Source: Candidatus Cloacimonadota bacterium (GTDB lineage Bacteria; Cloacimonadota; Cloacimonadia; Cloacimonadales; Cloacimonadaceae). From it: 27,205 nt of DNA. Shown here one piece after another: positions 15,367 to 22,359 of this stretch. Every line of letters begins with the position of its first letter. Within the stretch, counting starts at the first letter, position 1. The notes beneath the pieces are model-generated. The model worked only from the letters and a program-made list of their open reading frames with translations, made no database searches and was not told the DNA's origin. The position numbers and the translations under genes are program-made. The DNA lies in contig JALOBM010000027.1 in NCBI GenBank assembly GCA_023228285.1, positions 1 through 27,205 of the forward strand, in the 5' to 3' direction.

Positions 15367-15995
15367 TGTCTATTACCTAATACTCTATCGATGTTCGGCC
15401 TCAGATCGAAACTACATTTACATCCAAGTATATCAGACATGCCACTCGACTGTCGGAAAAGCATTGGATAAACACCATATGCTTTAATATTTGATAGCTG
15501 TCTGGCATATACGACATCTATTGGTATATCAGAGCCAATAGATGCTTTCACATTCTGTATTAAACTTTCAAGATATTTCCCATTAACGGCATATGCGTGC
15601 GTCGTCAATGCATCATTTAACCGCAATATGTTCGGAGTAATAAAGGTTGGTGCTATACAAGCGAGCGGATCGAGATTATATCCAAGATATAACATATCCC
15701 AGTCGTCTTTTAATTGTCCAGTACCGACCATATTTTGCCATATCGATTGCCAATCATGGTAAAGCTCTGCGTCATCTTCCATAATGAGAATATTTCTAAC
15801 ATTAGATTCAAGTGCTTTCTGTAGCATAGCTAGATGCGATTCATAGCATCCAACCCATCCCGGAGTTTTTTCTATGGCTGGAAATCTAACGGCTTTCGTT
15901 ATGCATACTTGTTTTAACTGGGTCTGTATGCTATTCCACCTATCGCGGCGTCTATCCAAATTTAGTACATATATGTGATCGAAAAAACTTTGCAT
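15363..15995 (-). CDS. GT25-like glycosyltransferase (LPS galactosyltransferase family)
   Basis: The protein has 210 aa from the chosen start. HIYVLNLDRRRDRW, GCYESHLAMLQKAL and ILIMEDDAEL are the three GT25 motifs, with EDD at the catalytic metal site. Bacterial members add galactose to lipooligosaccharide; viral and eukaryotic members act on collagen-like hydroxylysine. An in-frame ATG at 16055 would give 20 more residues that overlap the start of the divergent gene; neither start has a good ribosome site, and 15995 begins just before the conserved motif. It is coupled to the GT11 gene. Confidence 0.85.
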   Translation of the reverse strand: MQSFFDHIYVLNLDRRRDRWNSIQTQLKQVCITKAVRFPAIEKTPGWVGCYESHLAMLQKALESNVRNILIMEDDAELYHDWQSIWQNMVGTGQLKDDWDMLYLGYNLDPLACIAPTFITPNILRLNDALTTHAYAVNGKYLESLIQNVKASIGSDIPIDVVYARQLSNIKAYGVYPMLFRQSSGMSDILGCKCSFDLRPNIDRVLGNRQ

Positions 15996-16018
15996 ATTAT
16001 TGACAGATTTTTTAAACC

Positions 16019-16621
16019 ATGATTGACAAACTGTCTGCCAGGACGAAATTTCCATTAATAGTTACTGCCTATACTACGACAAGTCATCTTGGTGATTATT
16101 ACAAAAGATGCGTCACAAGGTTGATACGTAGCTGTATTAAATTCGATTTGTCACATCTAGTCTTACCATTAGAAAAACAAGATGGCTGGGATGCCGGATG
16201 CGCGACAAAGATTGTCGTGCTGCAACAATTACTTACAAAGTTAAACCGACCATTACTGTGGCTTGACGCTGATGCCGAAATATTCCAATACCCGAGCATA
16301 TTCGAAAACATTGATTGTGATTTTGCTTTGGCTTCGGTATGTGGGCATTGGCTAACAGGTACATTATACTTTACACCACAAGCATCGTCTTTCATAGAGC
16401 TATGGAAACAGCGAACCGGCCCAGTAGTTGATGAAGTTGCATTATTACAATTATATCGCTCTACATTGAAGAATAGACCACGGATGGTTATGCTCCCAGA
16501 TTCATATAATATAACAATATATAAATCGTATGATACTAGCAATGTTGTAATAGGTCATCATATGAGACCAGATGTAGCACCAACACGTGGCGTAGAAGCA
16601 AATCCAATTCCGGAGCTTTAA
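16019..16621 (+). CDS. Nucleotide-diphospho-sugar transferase
   Basis: The protein has 200 aa. FPLIVTAYTT opens a GT-A fold, PLLWLDADAEIFQYP holds the DxD metal motif (DAD) and TGTLYFTPQASSFIELWKQR follows with an aspartate pair later (VVDEVALLQLY), as in the plant RRA-type/GT77-related nucleotide-diphospho-sugar transferases. It lies divergent to the GT25 gene with only about 23 bases between starts and ends on the stop of the convergent small gene. Probably part of the same glycan pathway. Confidence 0.7.
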   Translation: MIDKLSARTKFPLIVTAYTTTSHLGDYYKRCVTRLIRSCIKFDLSHLVLPLEKQDGWDAGCATKIVVLQQLLTKLNRPLLWLDADAEIFQYPSIFENIDCDFALASVCGHWLTGTLYFTPQASSFIELWKQRTGPVVDEVALLQLYRSTLKNRPRMVMLPDSYNITIYKSYDTSNVVIGHHMRPDVAPTRGVEANPIPEL

Positions 16622-16881
16622 TTGCTAATTTGTTTCCAATGTGCCACAATAACTGGTATAGTACTAACAATTATCTTGCGTTTCAGAATATTGCTAGAAG
16701 TGTTATAATAATACCAATTGTGATATGTTGCTGCATCTGGTTCAAAAGGTGTCATTTCAACTACATAACCACCGTTCAATTCTATACCAAGACGATTTGC
16801 ATTTCCTGACGCAGTTATATCCCCACGCCTAATCATAAGATCTTCGATAAATGTATTCGTATTGTTCAAAGCAGTAGACAT
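16618..16881 (-). CDS. Small unknown protein, 87 aa
   Basis: Not recognised. A mostly beta protein with Asn/Thr-rich N-terminus (MSTALNNTNTFIEDLMIRRGD) and an aromatic middle (YHNWYYYNTSSN). A GTG in frame at 16890 is possible, but the ATG at 16881 is preferred. The stop overlaps that of the convergent glycosyltransferase (TTAA). Confidence 0.5.
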   Translation of the reverse strand: MSTALNNTNTFIEDLMIRRGDITASGNANRLGIELNGGYVVEMTPFEPDAATYHNWYYYNTSSNILKRKIIVSTIPVIVAHWKQISN

Positions 16882-16917
16882 AATAACCACTCATTTTGTA
16901 AGCGACCTATTTCATCT

Positions 16918-16947
16918 TATTATCTTTGTCGCCATTAAAAGATAATA
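16918..16947. repeat. Inverted repeat in divergent gap
   Basis: TATTATCTTT at 16918-16927 and its exact complement at 16938-16947, with a 10-base spacer, lie between a minus gene (starts 16881) and a plus gene (starts 16969). This is the size and place expected for a dimeric repressor site. Confidence 0.45.
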
Positions 16948-16968
16948 TGCACTCATGATGGAGATATG

Positions 16969-17700
16969 ATGAAAAACACTAAACAAATTGCGTCATTGAT
17001 TACCGACATAATAGACATCTCCTCAGAACAGCTATTACAACAGTTTACCTTAAGTAATGAAAATATTTACTATGAATCTTTTCGAGTATTCTGCGAAGAT
17101 AATGGCATAGCAATAAGATATGATGAATTCATAGATTTATTAGAATCCGATCAGACATATACATTCAATGAATACTCAAATCGTAGTGGACGTTATTGGG
17201 TCCCAGCTCTTACAGAAGGATATGTATCGAACGTTCTACCTGGTGATTGGGATGATTTTGGCGACGATCAAATCGAAGGAATTACGAGTCCCGCTATGTG
17301 CGACGGCGATCAGCAGCAGGTAATAGATTTTGAGCCGCTATCAAACGCTCAGATAGGCGACGAGCCTGACGAAACGCCGGAAATTCCAGATGTCGAACCA
17401 GAAGAACCCGATTTACCAGATTTCGATGAAAGAGTACGGCACAGACCAAGTAGAAGTACAAAAGAATTAGAAGGACGTGAACCAGACACAAGGCTTGTCG
17501 AATCTGATGAATTGATGCCAAGATTGTATGGATTAGTTAATTCTTGGCAGAATGGTACAATGAATCAGCAAGCATTCGAACAAGAACTAAATAAAATCTC
17601 TTCTGAGCCTACTCTTAAAAATAGTCCCATAGATGTGTGGCCTATGGTACATAAAATAATGGAAATCAGAGCACAAGACAAATCATTTCCTAGTATCTGA
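16969..17700 (+). CDS. Unknown acidic protein, 243 aa, with C-terminal module shared with another gene
   Basis: The start at 16969 has GGAG with a 5-base gap and was preferred to the ATG just before it. Residues 1-90 are a helical/aromatic domain. The middle (about 110-165) is acidic and Pro-rich (PDVEPEEPDLPDFDE), a probable linker. The last 55 residues (RLYGLVNSWQNGTMNQQAFE, QELNKISSEPTL) resemble the C-terminus of the 351-aa protein at 21283-22338, with spaced Leu, Gln-Glu-Leu and Pro residues in the same order. The 3' end overlaps the convergent gene by 18 bases. Confidence 0.6.
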   Translation: MKNTKQIASLITDIIDISSEQLLQQFTLSNENIYYESFRVFCEDNGIAIRYDEFIDLLESDQTYTFNEYSNRSGRYWVPALTEGYVSNVLPGDWDDFGDDQIEGITSPAMCDGDQQQVIDFEPLSNAQIGDEPDETPEIPDVEPEEPDLPDFDERVRHRPSRSTKELEGREPDTRLVESDELMPRLYGLVNSWQNGTMNQQAFEQELNKISSEPTLKNSPIDVWPMVHKIMEIRAQDKSFPSI

Positions 17701-18429
17701 ATGCTGCCGCTCCTCTAACCTCTTTATTGTATCAAGCATCATATCTTGCTTAGCCGATAATTTAGAACTATTCTCAATTGTCTTTGATACAAATTCTAAC
17801 CGCCAGGTACGGAATTCTTTCAAAATTTCAGCAACTTTATCATTATATTCACTAGCATTTTTATCTAGCGCTGCTATTTTAGCATCTGATGCCTGTTGAA
17901 TCAACGCTATCTCACGCTGTAAATTGGATATACGGCCACCAGTCTCTGCAGCGAACGCATCAGACTTTCCTTTTTCATACTGATTCTGGAACATGCGTTC
18001 AGTAATGGTCGCCGTATCCCTTTTCAAATTCGTAATGTTTTCCGATTGCCCAGACATTATCAATGCAACAACAGCACCAGCCATACCTAATAAAGTGATC
18101 GCAAGGGCGGCGAAGGCACTGATAGTTTGCCATTGTGGTTTGCTAGAAGCTGTCAAACGGTCTGTGACAGCATTAAGCTGAGCAGTTGAATCGTCCCGCA
18201 TACTAGTAAGAGCATTACCAATCGTTTCTCTGAAATTGGTAAGCTCTTTATTCATCATCCCGATATTCTGGGACACTTCCTGAATATCGCGGGTTAATGA
18301 TTCGACGACTCCTTCAAGACGTCCGACACGCCTGTCCATTGCATTGTCACGTTCTGTTATTTTCTCCGCTCTATCCGGGAAAACTACATCTTTGAAGGGA
18401 CAATCATCGTGCTTGCTCACTGCTGCCAT
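17683..18429 (-). CDS. Membrane-anchored coiled-coil protein, 248 aa
   Basis: Residues about 20-115 form a long charged helix with heptad pattern (MDRRVGRLEGVVESLTRDIQ). A single membrane segment follows (WQTISAFAALAITLLGMAGA, then VVALIM), then a second long helix with heptads to the C-terminus. This architecture suits a membrane tether, a tail-associated or lysis-related protein. The start at 18429 has GGGG at a 7-base distance; a longer TTG start at 18456 is less likely. The preceding gap holds a 9-bp inverted repeat. Function unknown. Confidence 0.7.
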   Translation of the reverse strand: MAAVSKHDDCPFKDVVFPDRAEKITERDNAMDRRVGRLEGVVESLTRDIQEVSQNIGMMNKELTNFRETIGNALTSMRDDSTAQLNAVTDRLTASSKPQWQTISAFAALAITLLGMAGAVVALIMSGQSENITNLKRDTATITERMFQNQYEKGKSDAFAAETGGRISNLQREIALIQQASDAKIAALDKNASEYNDKVAEILKEFRTWRLEFVSKTIENSSKLSAKQDMMLDTIKRLEERQHSDTRK

Positions 18430-18458
18430 TTTATGACCCCATTCCGCCCGCGTCAATG

Positions 18459-18482
18459 TTTATGTAATGATTCTTACATAAA
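18459..18482. repeat. Inverted repeat upstream of the coiled-coil membrane gene
   Basis: TTTATGTAA at 18459-18467 and its exact complement at 18474-18482, with a 6-base loop, lie 30 bases upstream of the minus gene starting at 18429. It may be an operator or a leader hairpin. Confidence 0.4.
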
Positions 18483-18508
18483 GTTTAACTGGAGAATGGG
18501 TTGTACGA

Positions 18509-18537
18509 TAATCTGCTATAGAATAAATGGCAGATTA
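18509..18537 (-). terminator. Hairpin at end of minus operon
   Basis: TAATCTGC at 18509-18516 pairs with 18530-18537 across a 13-base loop. It overlaps the stop of the minus gene ending at 18535. No T-run follows, so terminator function is only moderately supported. Confidence 0.3.
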
Positions 18538-18798
18538 CTTTAATTGTTTGCTGATCTCTTCGAATTTGAGAGATTCTAGACGATCTAACGGTATAGCCGC
18601 GATGATAGCAGCATTATATGACGGGGCATCTTTTGAACGTATTGGCCGCTCTATTTGTATGTTGCAATACAAATCCCAATGACGATATCCATCCGAGTCA
18701 TATAGATTACTTGGGACGGCAATCCCGGCGGTTTTGGCGTATGGTACTAAGCTTTCGCGATGCTGAATGGATGGTAGCTCTGTTTGAGATTGTCTCAT
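18535..18798 (-). CDS. Small unknown protein, 87 aa
   Basis: Not recognised. The protein has an aromatic stretch (YDSDGYRHWDLYCNIQIERP) and a helical C-terminus (PLDRLESLKFEEISKQLK). The start overlaps the stop of the upstream gene by ATGA, so it is translationally coupled in a three-gene minus operon. Confidence 0.6.
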   Translation of the reverse strand: MRQSQTELPSIQHRESLVPYAKTAGIAVPSNLYDSDGYRHWDLYCNIQIERPIRSKDAPSYNAAIIAAIPLDRLESLKFEEISKQLK

Positions 18799-19100
18799 GA
18801 TAGTACATCCATCGCTTTCAATAGTATTTCTGGTCCATTAGCAAACCAGTCATATTCAACAACCAAAATCGCCAAATCTTCAATATCTTGTGATGAAGCT
18901 ATCACAAAACCAGATTTGGATCTCAGTATTAAAGTCGTTTTCTCCTTAAATGTCCCAAACACACCATCCAATTGGTTGGGACTATAGATTTCAACTTCGC
19001 TACCTGGAGATACACGTTCAATATTACGTTCAATGATATAGAACGATGTTTCAGGACGAACCAACTTCCTGTTGGCTGGTTTGGTATTGCATTGTATCAT
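18795..19100 (-). CDS. Unknown protein, 101 aa
   Basis: Not recognised. A mostly beta protein (FYIIERNIERVSPGSEVEIY, then TTLILRSKSGFVIASS) with a helical end. The VSPGSEV pattern recalls small SH3-like barrels, but the match is weak. It overlaps the upstream gene by 50 bases in a different frame and the downstream one by 4. Confidence 0.6.
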   Translation of the reverse strand: MIQCNTKPANRKLVRPETSFYIIERNIERVSPGSEVEIYSPNQLDGVFGTFKEKTTLILRSKSGFVIASSQDIEDLAILVVEYDWFANGPEILLKAMDVLS

Positions 19101-19302
19101 CTTTCACTTCTTTCTTCACACACTCAACCATATAGGCGCAGGGTGCATCGCCATCGAGAGGAATATAATTGACGCCAATCTTTTTACGGCGGCGTCTGCT
19201 TTCATTTTTCGCTAGTAGTTTAGCCCGCTTTTCATATCTGTCGATATATGCCTGTTTTTCAGCAGTTATTATCTTCTTTACTTTAGTCTGCTTCGATTTC
19301 AT
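19051..19302 (-). CDS. Small basic protein, 83 aa
   Basis: Not recognised. Residues 1-45 are strongly basic and helical (KSKQTKVKKIITAEKQAYID, then RYEKRAKLLAKNESRRRRKK), suggesting nucleic acid binding. The ATG at 19302 has AAGGA 5 bases before it and was preferred to the adjacent ATG at 19305. It is the first gene of the minus operon; upstream is a 314-base gap with inverted repeats. Confidence 0.6.
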   Translation of the reverse strand: MKSKQTKVKKIITAEKQAYIDRYEKRAKLLAKNESRRRRKKIGVNYIPLDGDAPCAYMVECVKKEVKDDTMQYQTSQQEVGSS

Positions 19303-19619
19303 CATAGTCCTTATAGTGGTTGAATACTTGATTCACTGTAATCATTTTTCTATAAAATACCACAATCCGTACCACTATAATTTCTATCTTAGTACTTCAT
19401 AGCACAAACCAATGGTGTATTTAATAATACTGCAATCACCTAAAAGTAAAATACGATTAGTTAACAATGTATTTGATTTGTGCTAGGAATGCCCGAATGA
19501 TTGTTTGGGCTTTGGGTGTGTTTTCAATGCATTCCTTTGCGTCTTTTTGACGAAAGGTGATGTGAAGGCGGTTTCACCCAGGATGCGTAAAGAAATACAA
19601 AGAAAAGCGAGGGAAGCAC
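19303..19619. other. Intergenic region with inverted repeat and promoter-like box
   Basis: This is the longest gap in the window, between divergent genes. TTATAGTGGT at 19311-19320 and its exact complement at 19371-19380 flank CTATAAAATAC at 19350-19360, a box repeated at 24942-24952. A small basic ORF (34 codons from a GTG at 19562, with AAAGG before it) is possible but weak. Nothing else coding is seen. Confidence 0.5.
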
Positions 19620-19883
19620 ATGCAATCATTCGAACAAAAAGAATTTCTACAATGGGCAAAAGATAAGAAATTATCGTTCGTATCTCAAACAAGCTGGCCG
19701 AATGCATCAAATTTGATACCCCCTGATGAGGTGGCCACTAAGATACCAGCAAATACAACATCGCATGCTAATCTTTATATGAATTCTAAAAAGGAATTAT
19801 TCCTAGCCGTAAATGTTGTTCCGGATGCCAATACTACAGATCCATTAGTCCTGGTATTCAAGCAGCTTACTAGTTTGAAATGA
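19620..19883 (+). CDS. Small unknown protein, 87 aa
   Basis: Not recognised. An alpha helix at the start (FEQKEFLQWAKDKKLSFV), then a polar stretch and a beta hairpin-like end (ELFLAVNVVPDANTTDPLVL). GAGGGA lies 5-8 bases before the ATG. The stop overlaps the next start by ATGA, beginning a run of seven plus-strand genes. Confidence 0.6.
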   Translation: MQSFEQKEFLQWAKDKKLSFVSQTSWPNASNLIPPDEVATKIPANTTSHANLYMNSKKELFLAVNVVPDANTTDPLVLVFKQLTSLK

Positions 19884-20293
19884 TAGATCTATTGTTGAGT
19901 GTGGTCACGTCCTCTGTAAATCCATTTATATGGTTATGGCATTACTGTATTGCAAAGCCATTTTCTCTTATACATAAAAATTCACATGACGATTGCGAGC
20001 ATCATTGGTTGCCTATACAATCAACCCATGCGACCAACAACACAACAGAATTTACTGGTTCTGTTGGTTTTCCAATCGAATTTGCCAAAAAAGTTGATGC
20101 GATTTACAGTCATACAACAACCAGTCCATTTACAACGATGGCACCCAGTGGAGCGTCTAGATTTTATGGTAGTACTGGATATTATGACAATACCGAATAT
20201 GATCATTATCCATATCCGACAACAACACCACCTCCCCCACCATCGCCACCAAGGCCAAACATAGAAGGCGAACGTCTTATTAACTTAGATTAA
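19880..20293 (+). CDS. Small protein with hydrophobic N-terminus and Pro-rich tail, 137 aa
   Basis: Residues 1-30 are hydrophobic (MIDLLLSVVTSSVNPFIWLW and on to residue 30) and may insert in or lie on a membrane. The middle is Ser/Thr/Tyr-rich, and the tail is TTTPPPPPSPPRP followed by an acidic end. There are several His and Cys near residue 38-42 (DDCEHHW). Not recognised. Coupled to the previous gene. Confidence 0.55.
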   Translation: MIDLLLSVVTSSVNPFIWLWHYCIAKPFSLIHKNSHDDCEHHWLPIQSTHATNNTTEFTGSVGFPIEFAKKVDAIYSHTTTSPFTTMAPSGASRFYGSTGYYDNTEYDHYPYPTTTPPPPPSPPRPNIEGERLINLD

Positions 20294-20301
20294 GGAAAAT
20301 C

Positions 20302-20475
20302 ATGGTTTTATCAGTCGACGAACAAATCGAAAAATGTCACGAACTTCTTGATAATGTCAATATTCCTCCCGATACTGATGGCGAAACAAGAGCGGAGGAA
20401 TTATTCAACCGGCTTTCGATATATATCGAAGTAGAACATATAATCAACGACATAGTAGCACATACGCATCGATGA
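20302..20475 (+). CDS. Small acidic protein, 57 aa
   Basis: This short helical ORF (MVLSVDEQIEKCHELLDNVN, then EELFNRLSIYIEVEHIINDI) has AAGGAA 4-6 bases before its ATG. It ends with an ATGA overlap to the next gene, so it fits the operon well. Not recognised. Confidence 0.6.
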   Translation: MVLSVDEQIEKCHELLDNVNIPPDTDGETRAEELFNRLSIYIEVEHIINDIVAHTHR

Positions 20476-20675
20476 TCGATCATTTGCCATCACAAAAAGC
20501 AGAAATCCGTAGCCGTTGGCTTAGTTCAGATAAGGCTAACTTTATGAGCGTGTTTGAGTTAGGACAATTTCTAATTGCTCTCGATGACGCAAATACGCAA
20601 GAAGAATTAGAAATTTTGGAAACCCGATGGTTAAAATCGAGCGATCTAAAATCGGCAAATATGACTGGGAGATAA
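20472..20675 (+). CDS. Small unknown protein, 67 aa
   Basis: Not recognised. A helical protein (EIRSRWLSSDKANFMSVFEL and EELEILETRWLKS) translated from an ATGA overlap. Its last 49 bases overlap the next gene in another frame. Confidence 0.55.
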   Translation: MIDHLPSQKAEIRSRWLSSDKANFMSVFELGQFLIALDDANTQEELEILETRWLKSSDLKSANMTGR

Positions 20676-20839
20676 ATGTATTTCAACAGCACTGTGGCCC
20701 ACCATTTTTACCTTACTGTGCAATAGCAGAACGTTCAGAGCCAGGCAAAAGATGGGTAATTAATGCTGAAGGAAAAACATCAGAAGAAGCCATACACAAT
20801 CTACAAGTTCGCATTAAGGAATCGAAATTTAACCAATAA
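20627..20839 (+). CDS. Small protein with HicB-like pattern, 70 aa
   Basis: The end of the protein (WVINAEGKTSEEAIHNLQVRI) has the strand-turn-helix pattern GkTseEAi.nl..ri seen in HicB-type and related small alpha/beta domains. No HicA partner is visible, and the N-terminal part (YDWEINVFQQHCGPPFLPYC) is not typical HicB, so an antitoxin role is not claimed. Confidence 0.55.
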   Translation: MVKIERSKIGKYDWEINVFQQHCGPPFLPYCAIAERSEPGKRWVINAEGKTSEEAIHNLQVRIKESKFNQ

Positions 20840-20857
20840 TTGTCTTGGAGGTGTATT

Positions 20858-21073
20858 ATGCTTACTGCCGAAATGCAATTGGAAAATCTTGACGAACCGG
20901 AAATCGACGATGACGAATTCGAAGACGACGATGACTGGGACGACGAAGACGGCGATGACGATGAAGACGAATTCGAAGACGATGATGATTGGGAAGATGA
21001 CGACGAATTCGAAGATGACTGGGATGAAGAAGACGATGACTGGGACGAAGATCTAGACGATGACGATCTCTAG
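20858..21073 (+). CDS. Extremely acidic Asp/Glu/Trp repeat protein, 71 aa
   Basis: After 15 ordinary residues (MLTAEMQLENLDEPE) almost every residue is Asp, Glu, Phe or Trp, with a repeated DEFEDDDDW-like unit. The pattern is many Asp with a Trp or Phe every 5-9 residues. GGAGG precedes the ATG by 6 bases, a strong site. The charge and aromatic spacing resemble nucleic-acid-mimicking acidic proteins, but no known mimic family is recognised; an acidic tail that binds a basic partner is as likely. The codons GAC and GAT mix, so it is not a simple DNA repeat. Confidence 0.65.
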   Translation: MLTAEMQLENLDEPEIDDDEFEDDDDWDDEDGDDDEDEFEDDDDWEDDDEFEDDWDEEDDDWDEDLDDDDL

Positions 21074-21079
21074 ATTGCG

Positions 21080-21129
21080 ATACGCCATAGTCAAAGATAG
21101 CTTTCAACTATGAAGAAGTTATGGCGTAT
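21080..21129 (+). repeat. Inverted repeat over start of a small gene
   Basis: ATACGCCATA at 21080-21089 and its exact complement at 21120-21129 flank the start codon at 21110. In RNA the arms would pair and close a 30-base loop that holds the start codon. This could modulate translation, though chance cannot be excluded. Confidence 0.35.
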
Positions 21130-21274
21130 TTGGGCTAAAGCATTAGGTGAGAAGGCCGGTAAGTCAGACTTTGAATCTGATGTTATCGCGACCGTACGAT
21201 CGGTAATAGTAATAACTTACCTGATCACCAATCTAATTATAATGGCTGGTATTTTTCGCCACTGGAATGATTAG
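21110..21274 (+). CDS. Small membrane protein, 54 aa
   Basis: MKKLWRIWAKALGEKAGKSD is a basic amphipathic start, followed by a single membrane span (VRSVIVITYLITNLIIMAGI) and a short tail ending in RHWND. The pattern matches small conserved membrane proteins I recall from T4-like marine phages, which have no assigned function. The start lies between the arms of a 10-bp inverted repeat. No strong ribosome site. Confidence 0.7.
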   Translation: MKKLWRIWAKALGEKAGKSDFESDVIATVRSVIVITYLITNLIIMAGIFRHWND

Positions 21275-21282
21275 GCTTATCG

Positions 21283-22338
21283 TTAATCGCCAAATTTAGC
21301 TTTATGAATAAGCCTTCGAGCTATACTGCGTGGATCGCCTTCGCCTAGTCCATGTAATATTGGATCATCGGTCATTTTATCGAGTTCTTGCTCTAATGTT
21401 TTCGTATCAATTTCATTATTCATAAATTTGTCAACCAAATTACGTATCACATTTATTGATGAATTTACATCTGGATTGATATCATCGTCTATATCTATAA
21501 GTTCATATTTGTTTGTGCGTCTCGCTGGTGCAAAGAGTTTTGGGCGATCAACTTTAGATTGTAATATGATTGGTATGCCAATCGCTCTCCGAATCTTATT
21601 GATCATAGGTTTAATATAATCATCAACATACATCCAATATTGCGATGGGTCTGATGCATTAAACTTAGCATTGACTGCTTTTAATGCATCTCTATAATTA
21701 GATGTAGTGTGCTCTAAAAACGATGCATTATGATGTAGCATTTGAATCATCAAATCAACTGCATGCGCGATATCAGTGATTAGTCTTGGTTCGCTATCGC
21801 GAATTTTATCTAGTAGTTGCTTATTCTTATACCACCTACCATCAGTACTTAGGGTCCAGCTAGTTTTTGGTATTAAGTTAAATAGAGACTCCAACTCGTC
21901 CGACGTCAATATACGCATTTTCTGATCTAATAAATTCTTTGCAGCATCTTCGTTCGAGTACATCAACAATGTCTTACCATCAATTATTTTATTATGTAGG
22001 AATGGATTTAATATTTCACGAACTTCTCTCCAAACTTTTGGAGAACCACCATTTGATTTCCAGTGTTCTAAATCTACCAAAGCAATAGCTGCGTTATCGT
22101 CCCATCTGACAATATAATCAATCACTGAATTAAGCACTCTGCTTTGGATCGCTCTCCATGATTCTTCCATTAAGTTTTTATATATCTGCTTAAACAACCA
22201 AGCAAAATGTTTCCATTCATTTCGTGGCAGACTGCCGATAATGGCATAAAAATTATAAATATCAGAGGGATTTATCTTGTCTTCTAATACTACATCACCG
22301 TATTTGTATAAACCATCACATAATAGGGATAACTTCAT
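21283..22338 (-). CDS. Unknown protein, 351 aa
   Basis: Not recognised. The protein is largely helical with many Trp, Leu and Asp. The last 55 residues (INVIRNLVDKFMNNEIDTKT, LEQELDKMTDDPIL) resemble the C-terminus of the protein at 16969-17700. It lies directly downstream of the prohead protease on the same strand (about 20 bases between), so a head or scaffold role is conceivable, but this is position-based only. Confidence 0.65.
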   Translation of the reverse strand: MKLSLLCDGLYKYGDVVLEDKINPSDIYNFYAIIGSLPRNEWKHFAWLFKQIYKNLMEESWRAIQSRVLNSVIDYIVRWDDNAAIALVDLEHWKSNGGSPKVWREVREILNPFLHNKIIDGKTLLMYSNEDAAKNLLDQKMRILTSDELESLFNLIPKTSWTLSTDGRWYKNKQLLDKIRDSEPRLITDIAHAVDLMIQMLHHNASFLEHTTSNYRDALKAVNAKFNASDPSQYWMYVDDYIKPMINKIRRAIGIPIILQSKVDRPKLFAPARRTNKYELIDIDDDINPDVNSSINVIRNLVDKFMNNEIDTKTLEQELDKMTDDPILHGLGEGDPRSIARRLIHKAKFGD

Positions 22339-22359
22339 CTCGTATCTCTATGCTGTAGA

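Noticed and set aside
19562..19666. Small basic ORF (34 codons, GTG start) with AAAGG before it
   Set aside because: It overlaps the start of a better supported gene at 19620 and uses a GTG; kept only as a possibility.
19950..20264. Plus-strand ORF in an alternative frame of the Pro-rich gene
   Set aside because: The frame at 19880 has an ATGA coupling to the upstream gene, while this one has no ribosome site and a His/Gln-rich pattern typical of a shifted frame.
20627..20839. HicAB toxin-antitoxin system
   Set aside because: Only a weak HicB-like C-terminal pattern is seen and no HicA-like neighbour exists.
20862..21107. Minus-strand ORF rich in Arg and His
   Set aside because: It is the antisense of the Asp-rich gene, which produces artificial Arg/His/Leu runs.
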